NCBI GenBank assembly: GCA_030650395.1
Contig: JAUSDY010000139.1
Coordinates: forward strand, 20,557 to 84,556
DNA from: Acidobacteriota bacterium
GTDB lineage: Bacteria; Acidobacteriota; Vicinamibacteria; Vicinamibacterales; UBA2999
Length of the DNA stretch: 64,000 bases
Direction: 5' to 3'
The translations under genes and the position numbers were made by a program. This document shows, in pieces, positions 1-10,615 of the stretch. Numbering within the stretch: the stretch's first letter is position 1; each line of letters opens with the position of its first letter. The notes under the pieces are model-generated. The model was not told the origin of the DNA and did not search any database. It worked only from the letters and a program-made list of their open reading frames with translations.

Positions 1-673
1 TGCAGATCTACGTCGCCTCCAACTTCCAGCAAGCGTCGTTCCTCGCGCCCAAGGGCGAAACCTTCCGCGAGTTCCTCGACCAGCAGGGCGCGTTCGTGTT
101 CTTCGTCACGATCTACGTCGGCGCCGGGCTCATCGCCAACGATCGCCGCGCCAACGCGCTGCAGCTGTACCTCTCCAAGCCGATGACGCGCGCGGAGTAC
201 ATCGCCGGAAAACTGGCGATTCTGTTCCTTTTCCTCGTGACGGTGACGTTTCTGCCCGCGATGACCCTGCTGCTGACGCAGGCGATCTTCGCCGGTAGCT
301 TCACGTTCGTGCGCAACAACCTTTACCTCTTGCCGGCCATCACGCTGTTCTCGCTGGCGCAGGTCCTGGTCGCCTCCACGACGATGCTCGCGCTGTCGTC
401 GATGTCGAAGAGCAGCCGCTTCGTGGCGGTGATGTACGCCGGGTTGTTCTTCTTCACGACCGCGCTCTTCAACGCCATCCGCGGCATCACGGGCAAGAGC
501 AGCTTCGCGTGGCTCTCGCCCGGCGCGGCGCTCGAGCAGCTGGGCGATGTCATCTTCCGCCTCGAACCGCGTTACCAGTTGTCGCCGGCCCTGGCCGGCC
601 TGACTGTCCTGGTCCTGATCGCCGGCTCGCTCTTCATCCTCGACCGCCGGGTTCGCGGCGTGGAGATCGTCAC

Positions 674-677
<4 letters not shown>
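1..677 (+). CDS. ABC-2 type transporter permease, 5'-truncated by window start
   Basis: The frame is open from base 3, so the gene begins upstream of the window; about 225 residues are visible. The visible part has at least four hydrophobic segments, including FLFLVTVTFLPAMTLL and LTVLVLIAGSLFILD, and the motif NALQLYLSKPMTRAEYIAGK, typical of the cytoplasmic loop of ABC-2 permeases next to the ATPase contact. The stop codon overlaps the proposed GTG start of the ATP-binding subunit (GTGA), so translational coupling is likely. With the next two genes it forms an exporter with two permeases and one ATPase. The substrate cannot be inferred. Confidence 0.85.
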
Positions 678-1710
<1,033 letters not shown>

Positions 1711-1714
<4 letters not shown>

Positions 1715-2562
1715 CGCCGCAGATGACGCAGATGACACAGAGTAACCGTCCACTAAGCTTCTGGAATTCATCGCGGCGGGTGTTCGATTTGTCGCTCGGC
1801 GAGATGCTGTGGTCGCGCCGAACCATCTTTATGGCGCTCGTCGTCGGCGGGCCCGTAGTACTCGCGGCCATCGTCAAGATCATCGAGATCTTCGGCATGT
1901 CGGCGCTCCGCGTCAACGGCCAGAAGGTCGCCGGCTTCGGCATCTTTGGCGTGATGATCTGGATGCTCTTCCTCCGCTTCATCGTGCCGGTGCTCGGCGT
2001 TTTCTACGGCACCGCGTTGATGGCCGACGAAGTGGAAGACAAGACGATCACCTACTTGTTCACGCGCCCCATTCCACGCGGCGCCGTGTTGTTCGGAAAG
2101 TATCTCGCCTATCTCGCGTGCACGATGCTGGTGGTGCTGCCGTCGGTGATGATCGTGTACTTCATGCTGGTGCCGTTCAGCCAGCTGCCCAGTACGTTCG
2201 GCTCGCTGCTGGTCGACCTCGGGTTGCTCGGCCTCGGCTTGGCGGTCTACGGCGGCGTCTTTGCCCTGGTGGGCGCCTTCTTCAAGCGCCCCCTGGTCAT
2301 CGGCCTGCTGTTCGCCTTTGGCTGGGAACAGGTCGTGCTGGCCCTGCCTGGCTACCTCAAGCAGTTCACGATTGCGTATTACCTGCAGGCCCTGGTTCCG
2401 CACGCGATGCCCTCGGACGGCGTCGCCAGCCTCCTCCAGGGCATGTTCCGGACTACGCCCCCCGCCTGGGTCTGTGTGGCCTGGTTGTTCGGGTATTTGG
2501 CGGTATTTCTGTATCTGGCGACCAGGGTGGTTGAGCGCAAGGAATACGTTCTGGAGCAGTAA
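1711..2562 (+). CDS. ABC-2 type transporter permease
   Basis: Second membrane subunit, 283 residues, with about six hydrophobic segments. The motif DKTITYLFTRPIPRGAVLFG matches the loop between the first helices of ABC-2 permeases and parallels SKPMTRAEYIAGK in the first permease. GTG 1711 overlaps the ATPase stop (GTGA). The first ten codons (MTPQMTQMTQ) are read from a 9-bp repeat, GCAGATGAC, of a family that bounds the cassette at 54601-55188. ATG 1723 or 1732 are alternative starts that would also lie in the repeat. It probably pairs with the truncated upstream permease. Confidence 0.87.
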
Positions 2563-2625
2563 GACGGCCGCCTGCCATGAGCGAATCGGCGGCGCGCCGA
2601 AGGCGGGCCCGCTGATGAGTCGAAT

Positions 2626-2663
2626 GGCCCCCTAAATACCCGCGCGGACGGAACTTAGGGGCC
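2626..2663 (+). terminator. possible hairpin terminator after ABC exporter genes
   Basis: GGCCCCCTAA pairs with TTAGGGGCC with one bulged base around a 19-nt loop. It lies between the permease stop and the next gene. There is no clear U tract, so termination is only suggested. Confidence 0.35.
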
Positions 2664-2696
2664 GTCCCTTCGTATACTCAAACAGGGGAGAGCCGC

Positions 2697-3692
2697 ATGT
2701 CGAATAAGACGCGTTATTTCGTGGCGATTTCGGGCGCAATTCTCGTAATTGGGCTGGGAACCGGCTTGGTGGCTTCCTACATGGGCTTCCCGGTTTCGGT
2801 GTTTTCGAGCGCCGCCGGTCCCGAAGAGCTTCAATACGTGCCGGCCGACGCCTCCGTGGTGGCCTACGCCAACGTCCGCGACGTCATGAGCTCCCAGTTC
2901 CGCCAGCGGTTCCGCGAGCTCGAGCCGTCCTCGCAGGACAAGAACGAGTTCGAAGAGAAGACCGGCCTCAATTTCGAAGAAGACATTGATTCGGTCGTGG
3001 CCGCCGTCCTGGGCAAGACCGATCTTTCCACCAAACCTCACGAAGGCTTCCTGCTGCTGGCCCGCGGCCGCTTCCAGGCGGCGCGCCTTGAAGCCCTCGC
3101 CCTCGAGCACGGCGCCGTCATCGGCGACTACCAGGGCAAGAGCATCATCACCCATCATGACAACGACAATACAAACGACACCCCGGCTGACGACATGGCC
3201 GTGGGCTTTGTCGAGGCCGACCTCATCGCCTTCGGTAGCGTCACCGCCGTGCACGCCGCCATCGATGCCCGCCGCGACAATCGCAACATCGTGTCGAACA
3301 ACGACATGATGAAGCTCGTGAACGAAATCGATAACGCCAACGCGTGGGCGGTGGGCCGCTTCGACGCGATTGCCAGCCAGGCGCACCTGCCGGCCGAAGT
3401 GCAGAACTACATGCCCGCCATCTCGTGGTTCTCGGCGGCCACCCACGTCAACGGCGGCGTGAGCGGAACCCTCAAGGCCGAGGCGAAGGACGAGACCTCG
3501 GCGCAGAACCTCCGCGACGTCATCCAGGGTGTGCTGGCGGTGGCGAAGTTGCAGTCGGGCAACAACGCCGCCGTGAAGATCATGGCCGACTCGCTGGTTC
3601 TCTCGGGCAAAGGCAAGACGGTGGCGGTGGCGTTCACCGTGCCGAGCGAGCTGCTCGACGTCATCGAAGGCATGGCCAAGGGCCGCAAATAA
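2697..3692 (+). CDS. membrane-anchored hypothetical protein, DUF3352-like
   Basis: 331 residues: one N-terminal hydrophobic segment (FVAISGAILVIGLGTGLVAS) and then a soluble domain. The opening of that domain, PEELQYVPADASVVAYANVR, resembles surface-anchored DUF3352-type proteins, in which an ADA(S/T)VVAY strand starts the fold. No catalytic motif is seen. GGGGAGAG lies 8 nt upstream of ATG and a TATACT box at 2673-2678. Most of the chain should face the periplasm. It is followed after 2 nt by the cyclotransferase gene, but a functional link is not evident. The family label is tentative. Confidence 0.7.
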   Translation: MSNKTRYFVAISGAILVIGLGTGLVASYMGFPVSVFSSAAGPEELQYVPADASVVAYANVRDVMSSQFRQRFRELEPSSQDKNEFEEKTGLNFEEDIDSVVAAVLGKTDLSTKPHEGFLLLARGRFQAARLEALALEHGAVIGDYQGKSIITHHDNDNTNDTPADDMAVGFVEADLIAFGSVTAVHAAIDARRDNRNIVSNNDMMKLVNEIDNANAWAVGRFDAIASQAHLPAEVQNYMPAISWFSAATHVNGGVSGTLKAEAKDETSAQNLRDVIQGVLAVAKLQSGNNAAVKIMADSLVLSGKGKTVAVAFTVPSELLDVIEGMAKGRK

Positions 3693-3694
3693 AT

Positions 3695-4099
3695 TTGCCT
3701 AAACACGTCTTCTTCTACGGCACGCTGATGTCGCCCTTCAACCGGCCGGGGCGGCAGCGCATCACCCCCAAACTTCAATACGCAGGGCGCGGCTCGATCA
3801 GGGCCGCGCTGTTTGATTTAGGCATCTATCCCGCCGCGGTTCCGGCCTCCGATGATAGCCTCGTCTGGGGCGAGGTCTACGAAACCGCGGACCCGGCGTC
3901 GGTGCTGTCGGCGCTCGACGAGATTGAGGGCTACCGCCCGAGCCAGCCCGATCGCAGCCTCTACACGCGCGTGCTCACCGAGGTGACGCTGGCTGAGGGC
4001 CGCTCAGTGAAGGCGTGGGCGTACTTCTACAACGCGCCACTGGGGCAGGCCCAGCGGATCGTCTCCGGCGACTACCTCGAACACTTGAACGGGAAATAG
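3695..4099 (+). CDS. gamma-glutamylcyclotransferase (AIG2-like) family protein
   Basis: 134 residues from TTG 3695, two bases after the preceding stop. The phosphate-binding-like YGTL motif is at residues 8-11 (HVFFYGTLMS) and a candidate catalytic Glu is in ALDEIEGY; both define the GGCT/AIG2 fold. The gene is full length for the family. TTG was chosen because the first ATG in frame lies after YGTL and would remove the active-site loop. Known members cyclise gamma-glutamyl peptides or amines; the substrate here is unknown. The gene ends just before a palindromic repeat at 4103. Confidence 0.82.
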   Translation: MPKHVFFYGTLMSPFNRPGRQRITPKLQYAGRGSIRAALFDLGIYPAAVPASDDSLVWGEVYETADPASVLSALDEIEGYRPSQPDRSLYTRVLTEVTLAEGRSVKAWAYFYNAPLGQAQRIVSGDYLEHLNGK

Positions 4100-4102
4100 G
4101 AT

Positions 4103-4146
4103 CGACAAACCTAAAGGTTTGTCGCCACCAGCCTAAGGTTTGTCGC
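4103..4146. repeat. 22-bp palindrome plus partial second copy
   Basis: CGACAAACCT and AGGTTTGTCG form perfect 10-bp arms around AA (4103-4124). CGCCACC follows, then a partial unit, AGGTTTGTCGCCAC. The same palindrome recurs inside two genes, at 38166-38187 and 62319-62340. It separates convergent genes here and could terminate transcription. Confidence 0.8.
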
Positions 4147-4151
4147 CACAG

Positions 4152-4517
4152 TCACGGCTCTTTCGCGGGCGAGCTCTCGGGCCCGGAGGCCTTGGTGATC
4201 TCGCCGACGAAAAGCGCGATGGCGGCTTGCACGCGCTCCGACAGCTCGATGAACTCCACCCCGGTGCGGTAGGTGACGATGTCCTGGTCGACGTCGCTGA
4301 TGCGGGAATGCGCGACGCGTCCTTTGACGACCACCGAGCGGTCGCCGAGCGTGAGGCGGAAGTCGTGGAGGGAATCGAGTTGAAGAGGAAAGGCGGTTTC
4401 AACCTGCATCCCGCCGTGGCTCATCTGGCGCACGGCGGTCGGTTGATAGACCATTACCTCGCCCTGCAAGGCTCCAAGGAGCTCGACTCGCTCGGAATCC
4501 CGCTGCCAGTCGCCCAT
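4152..4517 (-). CDS. PilZ domain protein
   Basis: 121 residues from ATG at 4517. RDSER near the N-terminus and QMSHGGMQVE about 30 residues later match the two c-di-GMP-contact motifs of PilZ domains (RxxxR and [D/N]xSxxG), although the Asp/Asn is Gln here. The β-barrel strands DFRLTLGDRSVVVKGRVAHS and RTGVEFIEL follow. The frame is open further upstream (to 4616), but that extension overlaps the receiver-like gene; at this ATG the overlap is 64 nt. A TATAAT box lies 9 nt before the ATG. A receiver-PilZ fusion broken by a frameshift is an alternative reading. Confidence 0.72.
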   Translation of the reverse strand: MGDWQRDSERVELLGALQGEVMVYQPTAVRQMSHGGMQVETAFPLQLDSLHDFRLTLGDRSVVVKGRVAHSRISDVDQDIVTYRTGVEFIELSERVQAAIALFVGEITKASGPESSPAKEP

Positions 4518-4831
4518 TGCGTCGGGATTATAGCGTAGGCTTCGCCCCCCACGTAGGTGAGGATCGGAATGCGCCGCGTCGATGGATCCAACTGCAGCAT
4601 CGCCAGCACCTGGCACGCCTCGTCATCATCCGGCGCGAAACACAGCACCACGAGATCCGGACGCCGGCGGCGAATCGCCATGTAGGGCGTGTCGCCACGC
4701 TCGAGAAAATCGACACGAAAGCGACCGCTGTTGTCGAACATCGGCTCGACTCCGAGTAGCGCTTCGGGACCGGCGCCGATCACCAGCGCGCGCGGCATCG
4801 AAGTGTTCAGGACCTCCGGTTGGGCTGTCAT
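4454..4831 (-). CDS. degenerate response-regulator receiver-like protein
   Basis: 125 residues from ATG 4831, with AGGAGA 5 nt upstream. The pattern [30 protein letters not shown] and [11 protein letters not shown] follows the β1, β3-phosphosite and β4 elements of CheY-like domains. The phosphoacceptor Asp position (PDLVVLxF) is Cys, and the acidic pocket after β1 is absent, so phosphorylation is unlikely. The last ~30 residues overlap the PilZ gene in another frame. Either the two are overlapping co-transcribed genes or a frameshift separates one receiver-PilZ protein. Confidence 0.62.
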   Translation of the reverse strand: MTAQPEVLNTSMPRALVIGAGPEALLGVEPMFDNSGRFRVDFLERGDTPYMAIRRRRPDLVVLCFAPDDDEACQVLAMLQLDPSTRRIPILTYVGGEAYAIIPTQWATGSGIPSESSSLEPCRAR

Positions 4832-4974
4832 CGTCGTCTCCTGCCCGAATGGAATACAAGAACCGAGCCACACACAATTCGCTGAATTCCTACAGAAATA
4901 GACGGATCTGGACACCTAAAAGTGACAGGTCTCGTCACAAGGGACCGACAAAACACGGCATTTGCGCCAGGGCT

Positions 4975-4980
4975 TATGAT
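4975..4980 (+). promoter_or_regulatory. possible -10 box of a leaderless promoter (aldehyde dehydrogenase)
   Basis: TATGAT is followed by exactly six bases and then the ATG at 4987. No Shine-Dalgarno is present, and no convincing -35 was seen. The same geometry occurs before folE and before the gene at 19166. Confidence 0.4.
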
Positions 4981-4986
4981 TTTGGG

Positions 4987-6468
4987 ATGAACTTTTCCAA
5001 TTTTGTCGGCGGGCGCTGGGTGCCGTCCGCCTCTGCCAGGACGTTCGAAAACCGTAATCCCGCCAATACCGACGAGCTGATCGGGACGTTTCCGGATTCC
5101 ACCGTCGCGGATGCCGAGCAGGCGATCGACGCCGCGCACCGCGCGTTCGAGTCGTGGCGTCTTGTGCCCGCGCCCAAGCGCGCGGAGATCCTTTTCAAAG
5201 CAGCGCGGATCATCGCGGATCGCAAGGAGCAGTTCGCCCGCGACATGACGCGCGAGATGGGCAAGGTGCTCGACGAAACGCGCGGCGACGTCCAGGAAGC
5301 GATCGACATGACCTACTTCCTCGCGGCCGAAGGCCGGCGGCTGCACGGGCAGACCGCGCCGTCGGAGCTGCGCGACAAGTTCGCGATGTCGATCCGGCAG
5401 CCGATTGGCGTCTGCTCGATGATCACGCCGTGGAATTTTCCGATGGCGATCCCGTCGTGGAAGATCATTCCCGCGCTGGTGTGTGGCAACACCGTGGTGT
5501 TGAAGCCGTCGGAGCTGACACCGCTCTCGGCCCTTCATTTCGTGACAGTGCTCGAAGAGGCGGGCGTCCCTCCGGGCGTCGTCAACATGCTGACCGGCGG
5601 CCCAGCGGTCGGCGAAGCGCTCACCACGCATCCGCGCGTGTCGGTCGTGTCGTTCACCGGTTCGACGGCGGTCGGCAGGCTGGTCAACCAGAACGCCGCG
5701 CCGCACTTCAAGAAGGTCCATCTCGAGATGGGCGGCAAGAACCCCATCATGATCATGGACGACGCCAACCTGGAGCTGGCATTGGAGGGTTGCCTGTGGG
5801 GCGGCTTCGGCACGACGGGGCAGCGCTGCACGGCCGCCAGCCGCGTGATCGTTCACGACAAGGTGCACGATCGGTTCGTCGACGCATTCGTGAAGCGGGT
5901 GAAGGCGCTGCGCGTCGGCGACGGCCTCGACCCGGCGATGCAGGTCGGCCCGTCGATCAGCGAGAAGCAGCTGCAGAAGGTGATGAGCTACGTCGAGATC
6001 GGCAAGCAGGAAGGCGCCACGCTGGCCTGTGGCGGCACGCGCCTGACCGGCCGCGCCCACGCGAAGGGCTTCTTCCACGAGCCCACCGTGTTCACCGGCG
6101 TGACGCGGACGATGCGGATCGCGCGCGAAGAGATCTTCGGGCCGGTGGTGTCCGTGATCACGTGCGGGTCGCTGGACGAGGCGATCGAGATCGGCAACGA
6201 CGTCGACTACGGGTTGTCGGCGTCGATCTATACGCAGGACATCAACCGCGCCTTCCGCGCGATGCGCGACATGAATACCGGCATCTTCTATGTGAACGCG
6301 CCGACGATTGGCGCGGAGGTCCACTTGCCGTTCGGCGGCACCAAGGCCACCGGCAACGGCCACCGCGAAGCCGGCCTCGCGGCGCTCGACGTGTTTTCAG
6401 AGTGGAAGTCGGTCTACGTCGACTTCAGCGGGAAGTTACAGCGTGCCCAAATCGACAATGCGGAATAG
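4987..6468 (+). CDS. NAD(P)-dependent aldehyde dehydrogenase family protein
   Basis: 493 residues, a normal ALDH length. It oxidises an aldehyde to an acid. Visible motifs are the cofactor and active-site segments [18 protein letters not shown], general base Glu247 in LEMGGKNP and nucleophile Cys281 in GQRCTAASR, then [10 protein letters not shown]. The C-terminal [20 protein letters not shown] is found in ALDHs of the semialdehyde/ALDH7-like group, but the substrate is not settled. ATG 4987 is chosen because [12 protein letters not shown] begins the fold; the open frame upstream has no homology. It is transcribed divergently from the receiver/PilZ pair across a 155-bp gap. Confidence 0.93.
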   Translation: MNFSNFVGGRWVPSASARTFENRNPANTDELIGTFPDSTVADAEQAIDAAHRAFESWRLVPAPKRAEILFKAARIIADRKEQFARDMTREMGKVLDETRGDVQEAIDMTYFLAAEGRRLHGQTAPSELRDKFAMSIRQPIGVCSMITPWNFPMAIPSWKIIPALVCGNTVVLKPSELTPLSALHFVTVLEEAGVPPGVVNMLTGGPAVGEALTTHPRVSVVSFTGSTAVGRLVNQNAAPHFKKVHLEMGGKNPIMIMDDANLELALEGCLWGGFGTTGQRCTAASRVIVHDKVHDRFVDAFVKRVKALRVGDGLDPAMQVGPSISEKQLQKVMSYVEIGKQEGATLACGGTRLTGRAHAKGFFHEPTVFTGVTRTMRIAREEIFGPVVSVITCGSLDEAIEIGNDVDYGLSASIYTQDINRAFRAMRDMNTGIFYVNAPTIGAEVHLPFGGTKATGNGHREAGLAALDVFSEWKSVYVDFSGKLQRAQIDNAE

Positions 6469-6469
6469 A

Positions 6470-6553
6470 CAGGACTTGAGGACTTGAGGACCTGAGGACT
6501 TGAAGGCGTCAAGCCCTCAAGCCCCCAAGCCCCCAAAGCCCCCAAGGTCCTCA
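6470..6553. terminator. 8-bp tandem array facing its complement between convergent genes
   Basis: Four GAGGACTT-type 8-mers are followed, after AGGCG, by CAAGCCCTCAAGCCC-type units of complementary sense. The transcript of either strand would fold into a long imperfect hairpin. It separates the aldehyde dehydrogenase and the TPR gene, which converge. The same family occurs at 33136-33197. Confidence 0.6.
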
Positions 6554-6560
6554 GCGGCTA

Positions 6561-7301
6561 TCAGTTCTTCATGCGATCTTTGATGGCCTGCTCGAGCTGC
6601 GGGTTCATCTTGAAGCCAGCCTTTGTTGCAGCGCGCAGCGACGCGTCCGCTTCGGCAATGCGTCCGGTCTCCAGATACACGACGGCCAGATTGCTGTGGG
6701 CCTCGCCAAACTTCGGATCGGCGGCGATCGCCGCTTTGTACTCGCGTTCGGCGTCGGCCATCCGGCCGGCGCGGAAGTAGGCGCTGCCGAGGGATAATGA
6801 CACCCACGGCGGCACGGTCGCATCGATGGCCATGCTGCTGCCGCGCTGAATGGCATTCTGGATGTCACGGCGCTGGTTGTTCAACTGGCGAAGCATGTCC
6901 TGCGCTTGCAGTGTCTGCGGACGCGATTGCACCTGGCGGATTTGTTCGTCCAATTCGGTGATCCGGTCGAACCGGTAGCGCTGTGCGTCCTGCTGGCTTG
7001 AAAACTGCCGGCCCGCACCGGCCTGGTACAGGTCTCGGCACGCCGATAGCACCTCGATGGCCGCCACGTACTTCTTGAGGGCGATGTTGGCACGGCCCAG
7101 CCCATAGTAGGCGTCTTCGAAGTTCCGATCGATGTCGATTGCCTGTTGGAACGACCGGGCGGCGTCCTCCACTCTTTCGGCGGTCATCTGGTCCCAGCCC
7201 AATTGGTTGTGAATGCGGGCGCGTTTGCGATCCTCAGGTGTCTGGGCCGCGGCCGCGGCCACGGCGAGCACGATGGCGGCGGTGACGAATGGTCGGCCCA
7301 C
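6561..7301 (-). CDS. secreted tetratricopeptide-repeat protein
   Basis: 246 residues from GTG 7301, with GAGGAGG 5 nt upstream. An N-terminal signal peptide (VTAAIVLAVAAAAAQ) is followed by TPR-like units: ARIHNQLGWDQMTAERVEDA, AYYGLGRANIALKKYVAAIE and AHSNLAVVYLETGRIAEADA. A central helical stretch around residues 110-160 is Gln- and Arg-rich. TPRs mediate protein contacts; no enzymatic motif is present. It lies downstream of a TonB-dependent receptor on the same strand, but a strong terminator (7320-7361) separates them, so it is probably expressed separately. Confidence 0.78.
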   Translation of the reverse strand: MGRPFVTAAIVLAVAAAAAQTPEDRKRARIHNQLGWDQMTAERVEDAARSFQQAIDIDRNFEDAYYGLGRANIALKKYVAAIEVLSACRDLYQAGAGRQFSSQQDAQRYRFDRITELDEQIRQVQSRPQTLQAQDMLRQLNNQRRDIQNAIQRGSSMAIDATVPPWVSLSLGSAYFRAGRMADAEREYKAAIAADPKFGEAHSNLAVVYLETGRIAEADASLRAATKAGFKMNPQLEQAIKDRMKN

Positions 7302-7319
7302 GGGAACCTCCTCACGTGC

Positions 7320-7361
7320 AAAAAGAAAAGTGCCCCGCGGGCCGAAGCCCACGGGGCACTG
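7320..7361 (-). terminator. intrinsic terminator downstream of TonB-dependent receptor
   Basis: On the minus strand AGTGCCCCG and CGGGGCACT form a strong stem extended by TGGGC/GCCCG around TTCG. It is followed directly by TTTTCTTTTT. This is the most canonical terminator in the window. Confidence 0.9.
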
Positions 7362-7380
7362 ATACTACTCGATGGCGCGC

Positions 7381-10365
7381 CTAGAAGATGAAGCGCAAGC
7401 CGATGCGCGCCTGCAACGGCGCCTGGAACGCGCTGTCCATGAGGAACCGCGGATCCTTGACGGTGTTCTGGCTCGTGATGAGCGAAGCCAGCGTCTGGCG
7501 ACCGGTGTAGAACGCCGTCTCGTCCGGGGTCACGCCGTTGGTCTTGTGATAGGTGGAGTACTTCGCCACGGCCGTGCCCTGGTTGAACAGGTTGAGCACG
7601 TTGAGGCTCACCTGCACCTCACGCGAGCCGCCGACCTTGAAGCCGTGCTGAATGTACATGTCGGTCTGCGAGAACATCGGCGTGCGGCCGTCGCTGCCGC
7701 GGCCAAGATACTGGACCGGCAGGTTGTTGGGCGCGTAGATGCCGATTTCGCGTGTCACTGGCAAGCCGCTCGCCACGTACTCGTTCAACCCGAGGCTGGT
7801 GCCGAAGCCGAACAGGTAGATGAACTGCGTCTTGAACTGATGCGGACGATCCGTGGCGAGCGGGCCGAGAGCGGCGGTGCCACCATCCTGGAACATCATC
7901 AACGGGTAGTCCCACAGGCGGCCGACGTTCGGGCTGGTGCGGCCGTTCTCGTCAGACTGGGACAGACCCGAGTAGTTGCCGTACAACCGGCTCCACATGT
8001 AGCTGGTGCGGAGGTACCAATTGTCGGCGTACTTCTTGTCGAAGGCGAACTCGACGCTGTCGTAATCCCGGACGGCCTTCGGGTTTTGGACGTTGGGATT
8101 GGTGAACGCCAGCTCCGCCAGGTTGAAGCCCGGGTTGGCAATGATGTAGATCTCGTTGCCCTGGGCGTCGAGCGCGCCGGTGTCTTCGATGGCCTTGTCA
8201 ACCTGCTTGTGCACGTAGCGCACGCTGACCGCCATGACCTCGTTCAACTGGTGCTCGAGACCGGCGGAGGCTTCCTGCAGCCGCATCGGCTTCAGGTCGG
8301 GATCGATTGCGTCGGACCCGAACGAGGGATGACGGAAGTCGATCGGTCCGCGGATGAGCGTCCCCGTGCAGGCGGGCGGGCAGTTGGCGCCGCCGACCAG
8401 GTTGGTCCAGTCGGGCGTGTCGAGCGTGTAGTAGTACTCGAGCCACTTGTCGCCGCCGAACGAGCCGCGCGGCAGCTCCAGCTTGAAGATGTCGTAGAAC
8501 ACACCCCACGAGCCGAACACCTTCCAGTTGCCGTCGCCCTTGATGTCATACGCGAAGCCCAGGCGCGGCGCCAGCTTGTCGGCAAACTTGAACTCGAGGC
8601 CGAACTCGGGGATGCCCGCGTCGGTGGAGAAGGTCGGGACCCGCTCCCGCTCGGTGCGCACGCCGGCGTTGATGGTCAGCCGGTTGTTGATCGTCCAGGC
8701 GTCTTGAATGAAGAGCCCGATATTGGTCGTGTGGACGTTGCCTTCTGTGATGAAGCCCTGCTTGGGCGACACGCCGTTGCTTCGCACCTGGTAATATCCG
8801 TACGGTCCGCGCAAGCCGCCGAGGGCTGTGTTCCAGCGGATGCGCACGAGGTTTCTGGACTCGCCGAGGAACACGTCATTGCCCACGCGGTCGGCTTGGA
8901 CACCAAACTTCACTTGGTGGGCGCCTCCGGCATTGCCGTACAACGTGCCGTCAGCCTGGAAGTAGAGGCGGGTCTGCTGATCGCGCGTCACTTTGTTGTT
9001 GTTCGGGATGTTCTGGAACCCGGTCGGACGCTGCAGGCTCACCGGCGTGGCGAGCAGCCCGATGTTGTTACCGGTTGAGAAAATGACGCGCGGCTCTTCC
9101 GTCACGTTCGAGTCGTGCTGATCCGCCATGAAGTAACCGCCGCGCAACCCGACGAAAATTCTCGGGGAAGCCACCCAATCGATATTGCCGGAGACCGCGT
9201 AGTTGGGGAACTTGGAGGTCTTGCTGTAGTTCGTTCCAGCCGGATCGGTGCCGGTGAGCGCCGGCAGCAGGCCCTGGGTTTCACTCCGGCTGCTGTTATA
9301 GGATACGCGGCCGCGCACACTGTTCGCGATCTGCGAATTCACATTGGCTGTGATGTTGTGCGCAGGCGTCTCCTGTTCAACCGAGGCCGTCGCGGCCGAC
9401 GGGTTGCCCGCGCTCGCGGGGCTGACGTTCCGCGTCGTCTTTTCGATGACCGGCTGGTACGCTCCGAAGAACCACGCACGGTTCCGCATGATGGGGCCGC
9501 CGATGGAGAAGCCCGGCTCGATGCGCGACTCGTCGTCTTTCGGGTAGGTGATGTACTCGGCGATGTCCGAGTTCACCAGGTTCTGACGAAGCGAAGGCTT
9601 GCGGTTACCCGCCAGCGAGCTGCCCTGGAAGTTCAGCAACGCACTACCATGCCAGTCGTTGGTTCCACTCTTGGTGACGGCGTTGATCACGCCGCCCGTG
9701 GCGCCGCCGTACTCGGCCGTGTAGCCGCTCGACTTGACTTGGACCTCTTCCACGAAGTCGGCGATCAGGCCCGTGCCCGACGTGCCGTTTCGGAGGTTCG
9801 TTGTCTCGATGCCGTCGATGATGAAGCGGTTCTCGCCGGCGCTGGCGCCGTCGATCGAGATGCCGCCCAGCTTGCTCTCCTGGTTGGCGCCAGCCGCCTG
9901 GGTAACCATGGTGGTGAAGTCTCGGCCGTGAGGCAGCAACTCGACCTGCTCGGCACGAATGTTGGACTGGCGCGCAGTGTTGCGCACGTCGACCAGCGGC
10001 GTCTCGGCCGTCACCTGCACCGTCTCGACGATGCCGGCCAGCGCCAGGCTGAAGTCGACCTTCTTGACCTGTCCGAGGCCGACGCGAACGTCAGTGGCCG
10101 TTTTCGCGGTGAACCCCGCCAGAGAGGCCGTCAACGTGTAGATTCCGGGGGCGACCGATGGGAATCGGAACACGCCACTGGTGTCGGTGACCGTGGAAAT
10201 GGCTCGCGTCGTCTGAGTCGCTGTGGCCTCCACGGTCGCACCGGGTAATACCGAGCCCGACGCGTCTTTCACGACGCCTTCAAGTGTTCCTCGCTGTTCC
10301 TGCGCCCATGCGGGAGCAGCCAGCGAGCCTATCAGTAGCAGTAATGCGAAAGGTCTTGCGAACAT
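7381..10365 (-). CDS. TonB-dependent receptor, Oar-like, with carboxypeptidase-regulatory domain
   Basis: About 994 residues. Signal peptide FALLLLIGSLAAPAWAQ; residues ~28-105 form a carboxypeptidase-regulatory/Cna-B-like β-sandwich (GVVKDASGSVLPGATVEA, SGVFRFPSVAPGIYTLTASL). A plug domain follows (TPLVDVRNTARQSNIRAEQV, FIIDGIET), then a long β-barrel ending in RIGLRFIF, a typical C-terminal aromatic BAM signal. It is an outer-membrane uptake receptor; the ligand is unknown. ATG 10365 is preferred over GTG 10368 because AGGAGG is then 6 nt upstream. No TonB box or transport partner is adjacent. Confidence 0.92.
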   Translation of the reverse strand: MFARPFALLLLIGSLAAPAWAQEQRGTLEGVVKDASGSVLPGATVEATATQTTRAISTVTDTSGVFRFPSVAPGIYTLTASLAGFTAKTATDVRVGLGQVKKVDFSLALAGIVETVQVTAETPLVDVRNTARQSNIRAEQVELLPHGRDFTTMVTQAAGANQESKLGGISIDGASAGENRFIIDGIETTNLRNGTSGTGLIADFVEEVQVKSSGYTAEYGGATGGVINAVTKSGTNDWHGSALLNFQGSSLAGNRKPSLRQNLVNSDIAEYITYPKDDESRIEPGFSIGGPIMRNRAWFFGAYQPVIEKTTRNVSPASAGNPSAATASVEQETPAHNITANVNSQIANSVRGRVSYNSSRSETQGLLPALTGTDPAGTNYSKTSKFPNYAVSGNIDWVASPRIFVGLRGGYFMADQHDSNVTEEPRVIFSTGNNIGLLATPVSLQRPTGFQNIPNNNKVTRDQQTRLYFQADGTLYGNAGGAHQVKFGVQADRVGNDVFLGESRNLVRIRWNTALGGLRGPYGYYQVRSNGVSPKQGFITEGNVHTTNIGLFIQDAWTINNRLTINAGVRTERERVPTFSTDAGIPEFGLEFKFADKLAPRLGFAYDIKGDGNWKVFGSWGVFYDIFKLELPRGSFGGDKWLEYYYTLDTPDWTNLVGGANCPPACTGTLIRGPIDFRHPSFGSDAIDPDLKPMRLQEASAGLEHQLNEVMAVSVRYVHKQVDKAIEDTGALDAQGNEIYIIANPGFNLAELAFTNPNVQNPKAVRDYDSVEFAFDKKYADNWYLRTSYMWSRLYGNYSGLSQSDENGRTSPNVGRLWDYPLMMFQDGGTAALGPLATDRPHQFKTQFIYLFGFGTSLGLNEYVASGLPVTREIGIYAPNNLPVQYLGRGSDGRTPMFSQTDMYIQHGFKVGGSREVQVSLNVLNLFNQGTAVAKYSTYHKTNGVTPDETAFYTGRQTLASLITSQNTVKDPRFLMDSAFQAPLQARIGLRFIF

Positions 10366-10615
10366 CACCTTTCCTCCTTTGGAAAGCCAACAACAAACAG
10401 GGAACTAAGCATCGACGACTGTGGGGTAATCCTCACCTTGGGATAGTAGTTCACTAGAGGGACCAAATGTGGGACGAATGCACTGATTCTCGTGGCGAAA
10501 CACGAGTCTTAGAGGATGAGCTGGTCCTGTATTGCGTCAATTTTCCGCGTTTTTCCGCCCAAATTTGAACAATCGTTTGATATCATCGGCGGTCTGGCCG
10601 CGGGGCCAGAAAATA

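Noticed and set aside
7372..9078. Long plus-strand frame opposite the first TonB receptor
   Set aside because: Antisense shadow; the receptor on the minus strand has signal peptide, plug and barrel end.
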